Source: JBKEDC01 sp047972995 (GTDB lineage: Bacteria; Bacteroidota; Bacteroidia; Bacteroidales; Prolixibacteraceae). Taken from it: DNA of 64,000 nt. Below are positions 25,518 to 34,643 of the stretch, piece after piece. The notes under the pieces are model-generated. The model made no database searches and was not told where the DNA came from. It saw nothing but the letters and a program-made list of their open reading frames with translations. The DNA lies in NCBI GenBank assembly GCA_047972995.1, contig JBKEBD010000002.1:219074-283073 (forward strand). Direction: 5' to 3'. Position 1 is the stretch's first letter, and each line of letters begins with the position of its first letter. Made by a program: the position numbers and the translations under genes.

Positions 25518-26741
25518 TTAATACTCCTCGCCGTTATAATATTTCATCGATTTCAATATGGCTAGCCCCGCTTTCGAGGTTTCTTTAAGGCTGGCATCAA
25601 GCAATCGTCCGGTATGAAGCATAGTCTCCGTTACATCATCAAGACTAATGCGATGCTTGCCGTTGCCCATCATGGCATAGGTGTTATGACTAATGGCACG
25701 AGCTGCAGCAAGCACATTTCGCTCAATACATGGAATTTGCACCAAGCCAAGCACTGGGTCGCAAGTTAAGCCCAAGTGGTGCTCTAAGCCCATTTCTGCC
25801 GAGTTCTCTATCTGATAAATAGTGCCGCCATGTATCTGCGTGGCAGCTCCAGAAGCCATGGCACAAGCCACACCCACTTCTCCTTGACAGCCCACTTCGG
25901 CACCCGAAATAGATGCGTTGGTTTTAATGATATTACCAATTAAGCCCGCCGTGGCTAAAGCCCGCAGAATATCTTTCTTCGCACATTTATATACTTTCTT
26001 ATGGTAGTAGAGCACAGCGGGCAAAATGCCACAAGCACCGCAAGTAGGAGCCGTTACAACCAATCCGCCGCTAGCGTTTTCCTCCGACACCGCATGAGCA
26101 TAAGAAAAAAGCTTGGCAGTTTCTTTAATCGGACCAGAATAGGTTTTAGATTTAGATTTATATGCCATTGCCTTGCGCTTGATGTTTAGCCCTCCCGGTA
26201 ATACACCATCGGTGCTACATCCTTTCTTAATAGCATTCACCATCACTTCCCACACTTGCTCTAAGAAAGTCCAAATTTCTTTCCCTTCGCAATGCTCTAC
26301 ATACTCCCAAATGTCGCGTTCGTTTTTGTCGCACCATTTCAAAATATCATCCATGTGAGAAAGCGAATACACCGATTCCTTTTGCGATAAATCTTCGCCT
26401 TCTTCCACAATTGAGCCCCCACCAATGCTGAAATATATTTTATTAGCCAGTTCAGAGCCATCTTCATTAAGGGCGATGAGTTGCATGGCATTGGGGTGGT
26501 AGTCCAAATATTTATCGGCACGCCAAATAAGGTCGAGTTGCTTTCCTTTAAAGGCTTCCTCTACGGTAACTCCTGTTAGGTGACCTTTTCCTGTGGCAGC
26601 TAAGCTTCCGAAAAGAGTAACAACATATTTAGGTGCATCAGGATAATGATTAAGAAAAAGATGACACGCATTTCGAGGCCCCATGGTGTGGCTACTTGAA
26701 GGGCCATGACCAATCTTGTAGAGTTCGCGGATAGATTCCAT
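25518..26741 (-). CDS. sdaA: L-serine ammonia-lyase, iron-sulfur type
   Basis: 407 residues: one chain carrying both the beta domain (N-terminal ~150 residues, GPSSSHTMGPRNA) and the alpha domain. Cysteines expected to bind the oxygen-sensitive [4Fe-4S] cluster are in APTCGACGI, GLTCDPVLG and IPCIERN. The enzyme deaminates serine to pyruvate and ammonia in the cytoplasm. It is shorter than E. coli SdaA (~455) but typical for Bacteroidetes. Transcribed alone from a -7 box at 26766-26773. Confidence 0.93.
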   Translation of the reverse strand: MESIRELYKIGHGPSSSHTMGPRNACHLFLNHYPDAPKYVVTLFGSLAATGKGHLTGVTVEEAFKGKQLDLIWRADKYLDYHPNAMQLIALNEDGSELANKIYFSIGGGSIVEEGEDLSQKESVYSLSHMDDILKWCDKNERDIWEYVEHCEGKEIWTFLEQVWEVMVNAIKKGCSTDGVLPGGLNIKRKAMAYKSKSKTYSGPIKETAKLFSYAHAVSEENASGGLVVTAPTCGACGILPAVLYYHKKVYKCAKKDILRALATAGLIGNIIKTNASISGAEVGCQGEVGVACAMASGAATQIHGGTIYQIENSAEMGLEHHLGLTCDPVLGLVQIPCIERNVLAAARAISHNTYAMMGNGKHRISLDDVTETMLHTGRLLDASLKETSKAGLAILKSMKYYNGEEY

Positions 26742-26765
26742 GCTAAAGTTTTGTTATTAAGGCGG

Positions 26766-26773
26766 CAAATGTA
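26766..26773 (-). promoter_or_regulatory. -7 box of sdaA
   Basis: Reads TACATTTG on the minus strand (TAnnTTTG), 24 bp before the sdaA start codon; leader of about 18 nt. Confidence 0.5.
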
Positions 26774-26867
26774 AGCATTGATTAAATCGTAAATTATAAT
26801 AAACTGTCAATAATCCATTAATTCGATATTTTTTTTCGTTCTTTGCACCAGAATATATGCTAAAGAA

Positions 26868-27926
26868 ATGAGAGAGCAAAACAACAGAGGAAGAGCCCCT
26901 CAACGGAGATCTGGCAGCGACAGCAGACCAGGGCAACAGCGCAAGCACGATGGCGAGCGTAGAGAATATAAAAAGTCGGAACGAAGAACTTTTGGTGAGA
27001 AAGATGCTGAAGGAAGACCGCAAGATCGTAAACCATTCCGAAGAACAGATGGCAAATCCTTTTCAAAGAAAGGGTCTGACGGAGGTCGCGATTATTCATT
27101 CCCTCGCCAAGAAGGAGAGCGTACTTTTGTGAAAAAAAAGGCTTACGAGGGTAAGAATTTCAAAAAAGATTATAAGAAATTGGTGAAACAAGGAGTTGAC
27201 ACAAGTAAACCTCTTGATACTCGATTGCGATTAAATCGCTACATCTCTAATGCCGGAGTATGCTCGCGTCGTGATGCCGATAAATTAATCCTCGATGGTG
27301 AAATCACAGTTAATGGTAAAGTCATTACTGAAATGGGCTACCGATTGGAACCCCAAGATAAGGTGTTGCACAATGGCAAACGAATTATTGCCGAACAAAA
27401 GGTGTATCTGCTGTTGAACAAACCAAAGGGCTTTGTAACTACGCTTGACGATCCTCATGCCGATAAAACAGTGATGGACTTGGTGAAAGATGCTTGCACT
27501 GAGCGCATTTACCCCGTAGGTAGGCTCGATAAAGCTACTACAGGCTTGTTACTATTTACCAACGATGGCAATTTGGCGAAGAAGCTGACGCACCCTAGCT
27601 ATCAAAAGAAAAAGATTTATCATGTGTTCTTAAAAGAGAAATTCCCTGAAGAACACCTAGAAAAGATATACAAAGGTATTGAGTTGGAAGATGGCTTTGT
27701 GAAAGCCGATGCTATTAGTTATGTTGACCCTGCCGACAAAACACAAGTGGGCATTGAAATTCACTCGGGAAGAAATCGCATTGTGCGCCGCATTTTCGAG
27801 CATTTCGGATTCAGAGTGCAGAAGCTCGACCGTGTGTTCTTTGCCGGATTAACCAAAAAGAACTTACCTCGTGGCAAGTATCGCTTCTTAACTCCTCAAG
27901 AAATCAACTTCTTGAAAATGAGTTAG
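26868..27926 (+). CDS. rluB: RsuA/RluB family rRNA pseudouridine synthase with basic N-terminal tail
   Basis: 352 residues. Residues 1-115 are a disordered tail rich in Arg, Lys, Gly, Ser and Asp, typical of Bacteroidetes versions. An S4 domain follows (LRLNRYISNAGVCSRRDADK), then the pseudouridine synthase domain with the catalytic Asp in VGRLDKATTGLLLFTNDG and RNRIVRRIFEHFGF near the end. It isomerises a uridine of 23S (RluB) or 16S (RsuA) rRNA; the exact target cannot be read from sequence. Convergent with the next gene over a shared terminator. Confidence 0.88.
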   Translation: MREQNNRGRAPQRRSGSDSRPGQQRKHDGERREYKKSERRTFGEKDAEGRPQDRKPFRRTDGKSFSKKGSDGGRDYSFPRQEGERTFVKKKAYEGKNFKKDYKKLVKQGVDTSKPLDTRLRLNRYISNAGVCSRRDADKLILDGEITVNGKVITEMGYRLEPQDKVLHNGKRIIAEQKVYLLLNKPKGFVTTLDDPHADKTVMDLVKDACTERIYPVGRLDKATTGLLLFTNDGNLAKKLTHPSYQKKKIYHVFLKEKFPEEHLEKIYKGIELEDGFVKADAISYVDPADKTQVGIEIHSGRNRIVRRIFEHFGFRVQKLDRVFFAGLTKKNLPRGKYRFLTPQEINFLKMS

Positions 27927-27946
27927 GCAATTCAATAAAAAATGAG

Positions 27947-27984
27947 AAAGCGCAAGTTTAATCACTACGATTAACATGCGCTTT
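27947..27984. terminator. Shared terminator between the rluB-type gene and the MBL-fold gene
   Basis: AAAGCGCA-GTTTAATC pairs with GATTAAC-TGCGCTTT (one bulge, one mismatch) around a 5-nt loop. TTTTTT follows on the plus strand and a TCTCATTTTTT tail on the minus strand. Confidence 0.8.
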
Positions 27985-27989
27985 TTTCG

Positions 27990-29099
27990 TTATTCTCGCC
28001 ACCAAGGGCTATCAAGCTTGTTTTCGCCGTCGAGCCTTACCACATCGCCGATGAGGGGGAGAAGCAGGTGGGTGGAGTCGCTTTCCGTAAAGGGAAACAT
28101 ATTTTCCATTGGCTCATACCAATTGTGCTGAGCCAAGGCATATTTCGAATTATGCACCGTGATAAACTCTTGTGGTTGTAATTCATTCACCACCAATTTA
28201 AGTTTTTCAGGCATAAAGTGAATGTTGGCCCATTTACGGTCGTATTGTCCATTTTCAAGCACTGCAAACCGAATGTTGCCAAATTGCTTTTTAATTTCTT
28301 TAATGTGTGAACCATAACCGCCATCGCCACTAAGGAAGATATTGCCCATTGAAGTTTCAAGCAAGAACGATGCCCATAGGGTTTTGTTGCGTGCCAATCC
28401 GCGTCCTGAAAAGTGGCGTGAGGGAAGCGCGTGTAGGGTGAGTTTATCGTGCAGTTGAATTTGATCTTGCCAATCGAGCTCTACAATTTGCTCGTTGAGC
28501 CAATGCCAATGGCGGAAATGCGAGCCCACACCAAGAGGACAAACAACGGTTAGCGTGTCGTTTTTCAGTTCTTTTACGGTGTCATAATCTAAATGATCCC
28601 AATGATCGTGGGTAATTATTAGATAATCTATAGCAGGCATATCTGCAGTAGTATAAACCTCAGAGCCACTAAAAGCACCTCCGAAGAAGCTAACGGGAGA
28701 AGCAGCTACCAGCACAGGGTCGATAAGAAAACGTTTGCCATCAATTTGCATATAGTAAGAGCCATGACCAAGCCACACCATGAGATTTTCCGAATGGTCT
28801 AATTCTTTTAAATTGCTTTTGTGCGTACTGATAGCGTGCTTAGGTACTCGGTTGTCCACCTTTTTAAACACGATATCGCGCATATAGGTATAAAAATTTT
28901 CACCTTCGGCCATAGCAGGAGTGTGTTGCAGGTTCTGAAACTGTCCTTTTCGGTAGTTTGGCGATTGTTCCACGCGTGCGAGGTCTTTATCACTAGGGTT
29001 TTTCCCAAATTTCGGAGTGTGCATGAAAATAATTCCTCCAATGGTTGCAGTCAGAAGTATAATAAAAAGTATCCACATGATTTTCTTAAATTTCAACAT
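27990..29099 (-). CDS. Membrane-anchored metallo-beta-lactamase-fold hydrolase (UlaG/NAPE-PLD-like)
   Basis: 369 residues from the ATG at 29099; an ATG eight codons upstream is possible. An N-terminal hydrophobic helix (IMWILFIILLTATIGGIIFM) suggests membrane anchoring or export. The MBL core shows HGSYYMQIDGKRFLIDP, THDHWDHLD (HxHxDH), SRHFSGRG and LSGDGGYG, matching the branch that includes NAPE-hydrolysing phospholipase D and UlaG. A metal-dependent hydrolase is certain by motif; the substrate, possibly a phospholipid, is not known. Confidence 0.82.
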   Translation of the reverse strand: MLKFKKIMWILFIILLTATIGGIIFMHTPKFGKNPSDKDLARVEQSPNYRKGQFQNLQHTPAMAEGENFYTYMRDIVFKKVDNRVPKHAISTHKSNLKELDHSENLMVWLGHGSYYMQIDGKRFLIDPVLVAASPVSFFGGAFSGSEVYTTADMPAIDYLIITHDHWDHLDYDTVKELKNDTLTVVCPLGVGSHFRHWHWLNEQIVELDWQDQIQLHDKLTLHALPSRHFSGRGLARNKTLWASFLLETSMGNIFLSGDGGYGSHIKEIKKQFGNIRFAVLENGQYDRKWANIHFMPEKLKLVVNELQPQEFITVHNSKYALAQHNWYEPMENMFPFTESDSTHLLLPLIGDVVRLDGENKLDSPWWRE

Positions 29100-29201
29100 G
29101 GCACAAAAGTAGTGTTTTCTCATTAATGAGCTTTCAGCGGAGTGAAATTATTAAGTCTTTGCTACTTAGAAATCCTAAAGTGCATTTTTATTGTTGAAAC
29201 A

Positions 29202-29246
29202 TTTGTGCATACAAATAAAGCGTTTATATTTGCACATACAAATAAA
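29202..29246 (+). promoter_or_regulatory. Consensus promoter overlapped by two operator-like repeats
   Basis: TTTG (29202-29205), 19 bases, then TATATTTG (29225-29232) is a full Bacteroidetes promoter. Overlaid on it are two near-identical 18-mers, TTTGTGCATACAAATAAA (29202-29219) and TTTGCACATACAAATAAA (29229-29246), each with TTTG...CAAA dyad symmetry. One covers the -33 element, the other the -7 box and start site. The placement is what an autorepressing MarR operator would need. Confidence 0.75.
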
Positions 29247-29259
29247 TAAGCATAGCCTC

Positions 29260-29676
29260 ATGAGTGAATTTTTTGATAGTTGTCTTTATTTTCGGTTGAA
29301 CCGAATACTTCGAACACTTACTCAGCACGCCGATGCTGCATTTGCTCAGCATAAGCTCTCATCGAGCTATGCTTACCTTCTTATTTTGGTGGGCAACAAT
29401 CCGAAGATTGGGACAGTAGATTTGTCGAATGAGCTTAATTTAAGTCCATCTACGGTAACTCGCTTAGTAGATAAAATGGTAGCACAAGGTTACCTAGAAC
29501 GGGTGAAAGATGGAAAACGCTGTGAGATTTCATGCACGGAAGTAGGAACAGCTATGGCTGTTGAGTTGCTACAAACGTGGCAGAAATTTCAGCAAGACAT
29601 GAGTAAGCAAGTGGGCGATGAGGTTTACAATGGACTCAACAGCGAGTTGAAAAAACTAGAGGAAAAAGTAAATTAA
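29260..29676 (+). CDS. MarR family transcriptional regulator
   Basis: 138 residues from the ATG at 29260; the frame is open further upstream but that part contains the promoter and operator-like repeats. The winged helix-turn-helix is clear: TVDLSNELNLSPSTVTRLVDKMVAQGYLERVKDGKRCEI, in pieces LSPSTVTRLVDKM and GYLERVKDGK. MarR dimers bind palindromic operators and are released by small ligands, metals or thiol/sulfur oxidation. Its neighbour encodes a sulfur-handling flavoprotein 133 bp downstream in the same direction, so a sulfur- or redox-responsive circuit is a reasonable inference. Confidence 0.88.
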   Translation: MSEFFDSCLYFRLNRILRTLTQHADAAFAQHKLSSSYAYLLILVGNNPKIGTVDLSNELNLSPSTVTRLVDKMVAQGYLERVKDGKRCEISCTEVGTAMAVELLQTWQKFQQDMSKQVGDEVYNGLNSELKKLEEKVN

Positions 29677-29809
29677 CAAGTCATATTTTAAATAATGAAG
29701 GAAATACCCTAATGGTGTTTCTATAAAACTTACACCCTTTGCGGAAGAGGTTATAGCGGAAGTAATATTATGGTAACTAATCTAATATAAATAAAAAACG
29801 AAGAATAGC

Positions 29810-32245
29810 ATGAAGTATTTGGTCATTGGAGGAGTGGCAGGAGGAGCCACCGTTTCAGCTCGATTGCGCCGTTTAGATGAGCAAGCAGAGATTATCATTT
29901 TCGAAAAAGGCGAGCATATTTCTTATGCCAACTGTGGATTGCCCTATTATATTGGCGATGTTATTAAAAATAGAGCCAACTTACTATTGCAAACACCAGA
30001 GAGTTTCAAAGCTCGATTTAATATTGATGTACGAGTGTTCAATGAAGTAACTTGCATTGATGCCGATAAAAAACAAGTAACGGTAAAGAATATCATGAAG
30101 GGTGAAATCTACACCGAGAGCTACGATAAGTTGATTCTTTCGCCTGGAGCTTCGCCCGTTATTCCACCCATTCCGGGCATTCAGAATCCGAAAATTATGA
30201 CCTTGCGCAATGTGGCCGATACCGATCGAGTGAAAGAGCAAGTGGCAAATGGCAATGCCAAGAGTGCCATTGTGGTAGGAGCCGGATTCATTGGCTTAGA
30301 AATGGCCGAGAATTTGTATCAGCTTGGTATGAAAGTGTCGGTGGTAGAAGCAGGAGAGCAAGTAATGAACCCCATCGACTATGATTTGGTCATTGAACTG
30401 CACGAGCAATTCAAACGCCAAAATGTGGGCTTGTATTTAGGGCAAGCCGTGAAGGAATTTAAGCATTTGTCGTCGGGTGAGGTGCAAGTGGAATTGCAAG
30501 ATGGCACGGCTTTGGCTGCCGATGTGGTTATTTTCTCTATTGGGGTGAAAGCCGATAGTGCGCTAGTGAAAGCCGCAGGAGTGAAAACCGATGAGCGAGG
30601 CATGATTTTGGTTGATGAGCAAATGAAAACCTCGGTGGAAGATGTGTATGCTTTGGGCGATGCAATCCTTTCGAAGAATAAGCTTACGGGAGAAATGCAG
30701 CCCTTCTTTTTGGCAGGACCAGCCAATAAGCAAGCACGTATTTTAGCTAATCATTTGGTGAAAAAGCAAGAAGCAAAATTCAACGGAGCTATTGGCACCG
30801 CCATTGCAAAGGTGTTCGACCTTACAGCTGCAGTAACCGGACTATCGGAAAAAGCGGCTAAGCGTGCAGGTATTGCTTATCGCACGTCGAGCATTCGCAT
30901 TGGGTCGCACGCAGGATATTACCCGGGAGCAGCTCAAATGTTGTTGAAATTGGTTTTTACTCCTGAGGGAAAAGTGCTCGGAGCGCAAGCTGTGGGTGCT
31001 AAAGGAGTAGATAAGCGTATCGACATGATTGCCACAGCCATAGGCTTGGGAGCAACAATTTTCGATTTACAAGAAGTGGAGCAGGCTTATGCACCTCCTT
31101 ATTCTTCGGCTAAAGACCCCGTGAATCAGGTGGCATTTAATGCGGAAAACATCATTGACGGTTTGGTGCAGGTGATCGACCTAGAAGAGATGGATAATCG
31201 TGCAAGCGATGTGTTTGTGCTTGATGTGCGCACACCTCAAGAATTTCAATTGGGCGCAGTAAAAGGTGCGGTTAATATCCCTGTTGATGAAATAAGAAAT
31301 CGCATCGGCGAGATTCCAACCGACAGCACGATTTATTTGTATTGCAAGGCGGGAATGCGTGGCTATGTAGCTAGTAGAATGCTAATGCAATTAGGAGTTA
31401 CCGATGTTTACAACTTGCAAGGTGGCTTCGACTCTTATAAACTCTTCATTAAGAACCAAGAAAATCATTTGGCAGAAACAGAATTAAAGAAAGATATGAA
31501 CAAGTCAGCGGTTATTCACAGTACGCTCGATGCTTGCGGTATGCAGTGCCCAGGACCAATATTGAAACTAAAGGAAGCAACAGCTCCCATGCAAGAAGGT
31601 GAAGTGCTAGAGGTGAAAGCCACCGATGCCGGTTTCTATAATGATGTGGCATCGTGGTGCCATATGACTAAGAACGAGTTGCTTTGTGTGGAAAAGAAAG
31701 AGGGCGTGATTGTAGCTCAAATTAGAAAGGGCGGAGCACCTGTATTGAGCGATGAGCCATGTTGCAGTTCAGTCGATAAAGATAAAACCATTGTGGTGTT
31801 TAGCGATGATTTAGATAAAGCTTTGGCTTCGTTTGTTATTGCCAATGGCGCAGCATCGATGGGCAAGAATGTTACCATGTTCTTCACCTTCTGGGGGCTC
31901 AATGTATTGAAGAAAGATAACAAGCCAAAGGTGAAGAAAGACTTCATGGGCAAGATGTTTTCCATGATGATGGCCGGTTCAAGCAAGAAGCTAAATATTT
32001 CGAAAATGAGCTTTGGTGGATTGGGTAAGTACATGATGAGAAAGCGCATGAAAAGTTTGCACGTAGAGAGCTTAGAGCGCATGATTGCTCAGGCAAAAGA
32101 AACAGGCGTAACCTTTATTGCTTGTCAAATGTCGATGGATGTAATGGGTGTAGTTGCCGAGGAATTGAAGGATGGAGTGCAAATTGGAGGTGTGGCAAAT
32201 TACTTAGAGAAAGCAGAAACAGCTAATCATAACCTATTTATATAA
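29810..32245 (+). CDS. CoA-disulfide reductase fused to rhodanese, TusA and DsrE-like domains
   Basis: 811 residues. Residues 1-~450 form a flavin/NAD(P)H pyridine nucleotide-disulfide oxidoreductase of the CoA-disulfide reductase/persulfide reductase type: GGVAGG at 7-12 and redox Cys42 in SYANCGLPYYIGD. A rhodanese domain (~455-545) has active-site loop YCKAGMRG. A TusA-like domain (~560-632) has the sulfur-carrier Cys in LDACGMQCPGP. A C-terminal DsrE/DsrF-like domain (~648-811, IVVFSDDLDKA) closes the chain. The modules together can reduce CoA disulfides or persulfides and hand sulfane sulfur along one polypeptide. A strong terminator follows. Confidence 0.92.
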   Translation: MKYLVIGGVAGGATVSARLRRLDEQAEIIIFEKGEHISYANCGLPYYIGDVIKNRANLLLQTPESFKARFNIDVRVFNEVTCIDADKKQVTVKNIMKGEIYTESYDKLILSPGASPVIPPIPGIQNPKIMTLRNVADTDRVKEQVANGNAKSAIVVGAGFIGLEMAENLYQLGMKVSVVEAGEQVMNPIDYDLVIELHEQFKRQNVGLYLGQAVKEFKHLSSGEVQVELQDGTALAADVVIFSIGVKADSALVKAAGVKTDERGMILVDEQMKTSVEDVYALGDAILSKNKLTGEMQPFFLAGPANKQARILANHLVKKQEAKFNGAIGTAIAKVFDLTAAVTGLSEKAAKRAGIAYRTSSIRIGSHAGYYPGAAQMLLKLVFTPEGKVLGAQAVGAKGVDKRIDMIATAIGLGATIFDLQEVEQAYAPPYSSAKDPVNQVAFNAENIIDGLVQVIDLEEMDNRASDVFVLDVRTPQEFQLGAVKGAVNIPVDEIRNRIGEIPTDSTIYLYCKAGMRGYVASRMLMQLGVTDVYNLQGGFDSYKLFIKNQENHLAETELKKDMNKSAVIHSTLDACGMQCPGPILKLKEATAPMQEGEVLEVKATDAGFYNDVASWCHMTKNELLCVEKKEGVIVAQIRKGGAPVLSDEPCCSSVDKDKTIVVFSDDLDKALASFVIANGAASMGKNVTMFFTFWGLNVLKKDNKPKVKKDFMGKMFSMMMAGSSKKLNISKMSFGGLGKYMMRKRMKSLHVESLERMIAQAKETGVTFIACQMSMDVMGVVAEELKDGVQIGGVANYLEKAETANHNLFI

Positions 32246-32364
32246 AAGGATTGTTCGTTGTAATTCGGAGGTAGAAAGATAAAGTTAATTTCGCCAATGA
32301 GTTTGGATAAATAAAGGTTTCTCGCTTGTGTGTTAGTAAAAAGGAAAACCGATAGCCAATTTCT

Positions 32365-32400
32365 AAAAGTCGTACGCCAAAGCGTGCGGCTTTTGTTTTT
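32365..32400 (+). terminator. Terminator of the CoA-disulfide reductase gene
   Basis: 13-bp stem AAAAGTCGTACGC/GCGTGCGGCTTTT with two G-T pairs and loop CAAA, followed by TGTTTTT. Confidence 0.88.
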
Positions 32401-32403
32401 AGT

Positions 32404-32754
32404 TTAAAAATAAGAGACATTATTTAGGATATACTGGGGTGATTCATAGTAAAAACTGCTGTTATAGTCTTCGATTTTTTCGGTTACAAATGAGTCATAG
32501 GCTTCAAATAGCATATCCATCATGATGGCTTCACGTGCTTTGGCAGCTCTAAGGATGAGACGTTTGTATATCTTGCCGATGTTCCAATGTGTGGGCACGG
32601 CATAACGTGCTTCATCCACATTGTTGAAATCACCTGTTGTGTAGTGCTCTATACATAGAATGACAAGTAGCGATGTTATGAGTGTGATAAACAGAAGGTG
32701 ATTTTGCTGTGTGGAAGTAAAATCAAAGATTTTTGTATTTGGAGTGAATTTCAT
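32404..32754 (-). CDS. Hypothetical protein with one membrane helix
   Basis: 116 residues from the ATG at 32754; the frame extends 16 codons further upstream. One hydrophobic segment near residues 20-35 (LLFITLITSLLVILCI) is followed by a hydrophilic, partly helical tail with many Tyr, Glu and Asp. I recognise no family. It is flanked by unrelated genes on the other strand and ends against the preceding terminator. It may be real, given its clear membrane segment, but no homology can be claimed. Confidence 0.4.
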   Translation of the reverse strand: MKFTPNTKIFDFTSTQQNHLLFITLITSLLVILCIEHYTTGDFNNVDEARYAVPTHWNIGKIYKRLILRAAKAREAIMMDMLFEAYDSFVTEKIEDYNSSFYYESPQYILNNVSYF

Positions 32755-33090
32755 GAAACAAACGCAAAGTTTTCTGTCACTAGGATTAAAAAAGTTCAAC
32801 AATGTTGAAGTGCAGATTCGTTCTCATTTGGTGGAATAGTTTCCGCTAATCTTCAATAAAACCTGTTCAAATCTTAATTCCGCCGAGAGGTTATCTGAAA
32901 CTCGGGTTATTAATTTTCAGATTTTCAAAACATCTCAGTATATTTGCCAATTAATAAGTGAACTTGCTTGTCTTTTAGTTGTTTCAAAAACACAAGCTAA
33001 AGTGGGCAACTAATGGCACAAAAATAATTCTTGAGTCCTTTGGTTTTCCTCGTTTTAGGAGCTGAATGGTATTGAATTTAAAGCAAAGAA
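32755..33090 (+). promoter_or_regulatory. Leader region of the suf operon with -7 box at 32939-32946
   Basis: 336 bp without a gene. TATATTTG (32939-32946) is an exact TAnnTTTG box and would give a leader of roughly 135 nt before sufB. No Fe-S regulator (IscR-type) operator can be recognised with confidence. The leader contains no obvious riboswitch core. Confidence 0.5.
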
Positions 33091-34536
33091 ATGGAAGAAC
33101 AAGATAAAATACTACACGAAGTAGCCTCGAAGGAATACGAACATGGTTTTGTTACTGACATCGAAATGGATGTCATCGAGAAAGGACTGAGCGAAGAAGT
33201 GGTGCGCACTATATCGGCAAAGAAAAACGAGCCTGAATTTATGCTCAACTTTCGACTAGATGCCTACCGTAAATGGCTCGAAATGCCTATGCCCGATTGG
33301 GCGTATTTGAGAATTCCACCCATAGATTTTCAAGATATTATTTATTATGCTGCACCCAAAAAGAAGGTGCAATATGAAAGCCTCGATGAGGTTGACCCTG
33401 AGTTGCTCGAAACATTCAAGAAACTCGGTGTGCCTCTCGAAGAACAAAAGATACTTGCTGGAGTGGCTGTTGATGCGGTGATTGATAGCGTGTCGGTAAA
33501 AACTACATTCAAAGAGACTTTGGCAGAAAAGGGCATCATCTTTTGCTCGTTCTCGGAAGCGGTGCAAGAGCACCCCGAATTGGTAGAAAAATACTTGGGT
33601 AAATCTGTCCCTAAGACCGATAATTACTTCGCAGCCCTAAACTCGGCTGTGTTTTCCGACGGTTCATTTTGTTACATTCCGAAGGGCGTGCGATGCCCGA
33701 TGGAACTTTCCACATATTTCCGAATAAATGCAGCCAACACCGGTCAGTTTGAGCGCACGCTCATTGTGGCCGACGATGATAGTTATGTGAGTTACTTGGA
33801 GGGCTGCACTGCTCCGATGCGCGATGAAAATCAGTTGCACGCCGCCGTGGTGGAAATCATTGCGATGGATAGAGCCGAGGTGAAATATTCAACTGTACAA
33901 AACTGGTATCCGGGCGATAAAAACGGTGTAGGCGGGGTGTATAACTTCGTGACTAAACGTGGCATCTGCAAAGGCGAACGCTCTAAAATTAGCTGGACGC
34001 AAGTGGAAACAGGTTCTGCCATCACTTGGAAATATCCGTCGTGCATCTTGCTGGGTGATAACTCTGTGGGTGAGTTTAACTCGGTGGCGCTCACTAGCAA
34101 CCATCAGCAAGCCGACACGGGCACCAAGATGATTCACATCGGCAAGAACACCAAGAGCACCATTGTGTCGAAAGGTATTTCGGCAGGCAAAAGCGATAAC
34201 TCCTATCGTGGATTGGTGAAAGTGCTTCCGAATGCCGACAATGCCCGCAACTTCTCGCAGTGCGACAGCTTGTTGCTCGGTTCGACTTGCGGGGCGCACA
34301 CGTTCCCCTATATTGAGGTGAACAACCCCTCGGCACAAGTGGAACATGAAGCCACCACCTCAAAAATTGGCGAAGATCAAATCTTCTATTGCAATCAGCG
34401 CGGCATCGACACCGAAGAAGCCATCGGCATGATTGTGAATGGTTATGCTAAAGAGGTGCTCAACAAGCTCCCTATGGAGTTTGCCGTGGAAGCCCAAAAG
34501 CTTCTCGCTATTAGTTTGGAAGGTAGTGTAGGGTAA
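33091..34536 (+). CDS. sufB: Fe-S cluster assembly scaffold SufB
   Basis: 481 residues, normal length. Family blocks PMPDWAYLRIPPIDFQDI, YIPKGVRCPMELSTYFRIN, GCTAPMRDENQLHAAVVEI (in part) and LGSTCGAHTFPYIEV are all present, including the Cys of the last block thought to receive sulfur, and the His of the dyad. SufB forms a SufBC2D complex in which clusters are built. It heads sufBCD; the 107-bp gap to sufC contains a dispersed GC-rich hairpin repeat. Confidence 0.97.
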   Translation: MEEQDKILHEVASKEYEHGFVTDIEMDVIEKGLSEEVVRTISAKKNEPEFMLNFRLDAYRKWLEMPMPDWAYLRIPPIDFQDIIYYAAPKKKVQYESLDEVDPELLETFKKLGVPLEEQKILAGVAVDAVIDSVSVKTTFKETLAEKGIIFCSFSEAVQEHPELVEKYLGKSVPKTDNYFAALNSAVFSDGSFCYIPKGVRCPMELSTYFRINAANTGQFERTLIVADDDSYVSYLEGCTAPMRDENQLHAAVVEIIAMDRAEVKYSTVQNWYPGDKNGVGGVYNFVTKRGICKGERSKISWTQVETGSAITWKYPSCILLGDNSVGEFNSVALTSNHQQADTGTKMIHIGKNTKSTIVSKGISAGKSDNSYRGLVKVLPNADNARNFSQCDSLLLGSTCGAHTFPYIEVNNPSAQVEHEATTSKIGEDQIFYCNQRGIDTEEAIGMIVNGYAKEVLNKLPMEFAVEAQKLLAISLEGSVG

Positions 34537-34597
34537 GCTAATTTGTGGATGAACGGATTAAAGAGTTAACAAGATAGCATACAAGAATAATTTACTA

Positions 34598-34629
34598 AGC
34601 CCTCCCCCTTTGGGGAGTTAGAGGGGGCT
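34598..34629. repeat. Dispersed GC-rich hairpin repeat between sufB and sufC
   Basis: AGCCC-TCCCC pairs with GGGGA and the outer GGGCT within AGCCCTCCCCC...GGGGAGTTAGAGGGGGCT. The GGAGTTAGAGGG core also occurs in the glmM terminator (3331-3374, minus strand) and inside the TonB receptor gene (50980-50998, minus strand). The lack of a T run argues against strong termination inside the suf operon. Confidence 0.6.
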
Positions 34630-34643
34630 AAAATATAAATACC

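Noticed and set aside
32365..32394. Hairpin considered as a CRISPR-like or regulatory palindrome
   Set aside because: Single copy with a T run directly after a stop codon; it is an ordinary terminator. No CRISPR array was seen anywhere.
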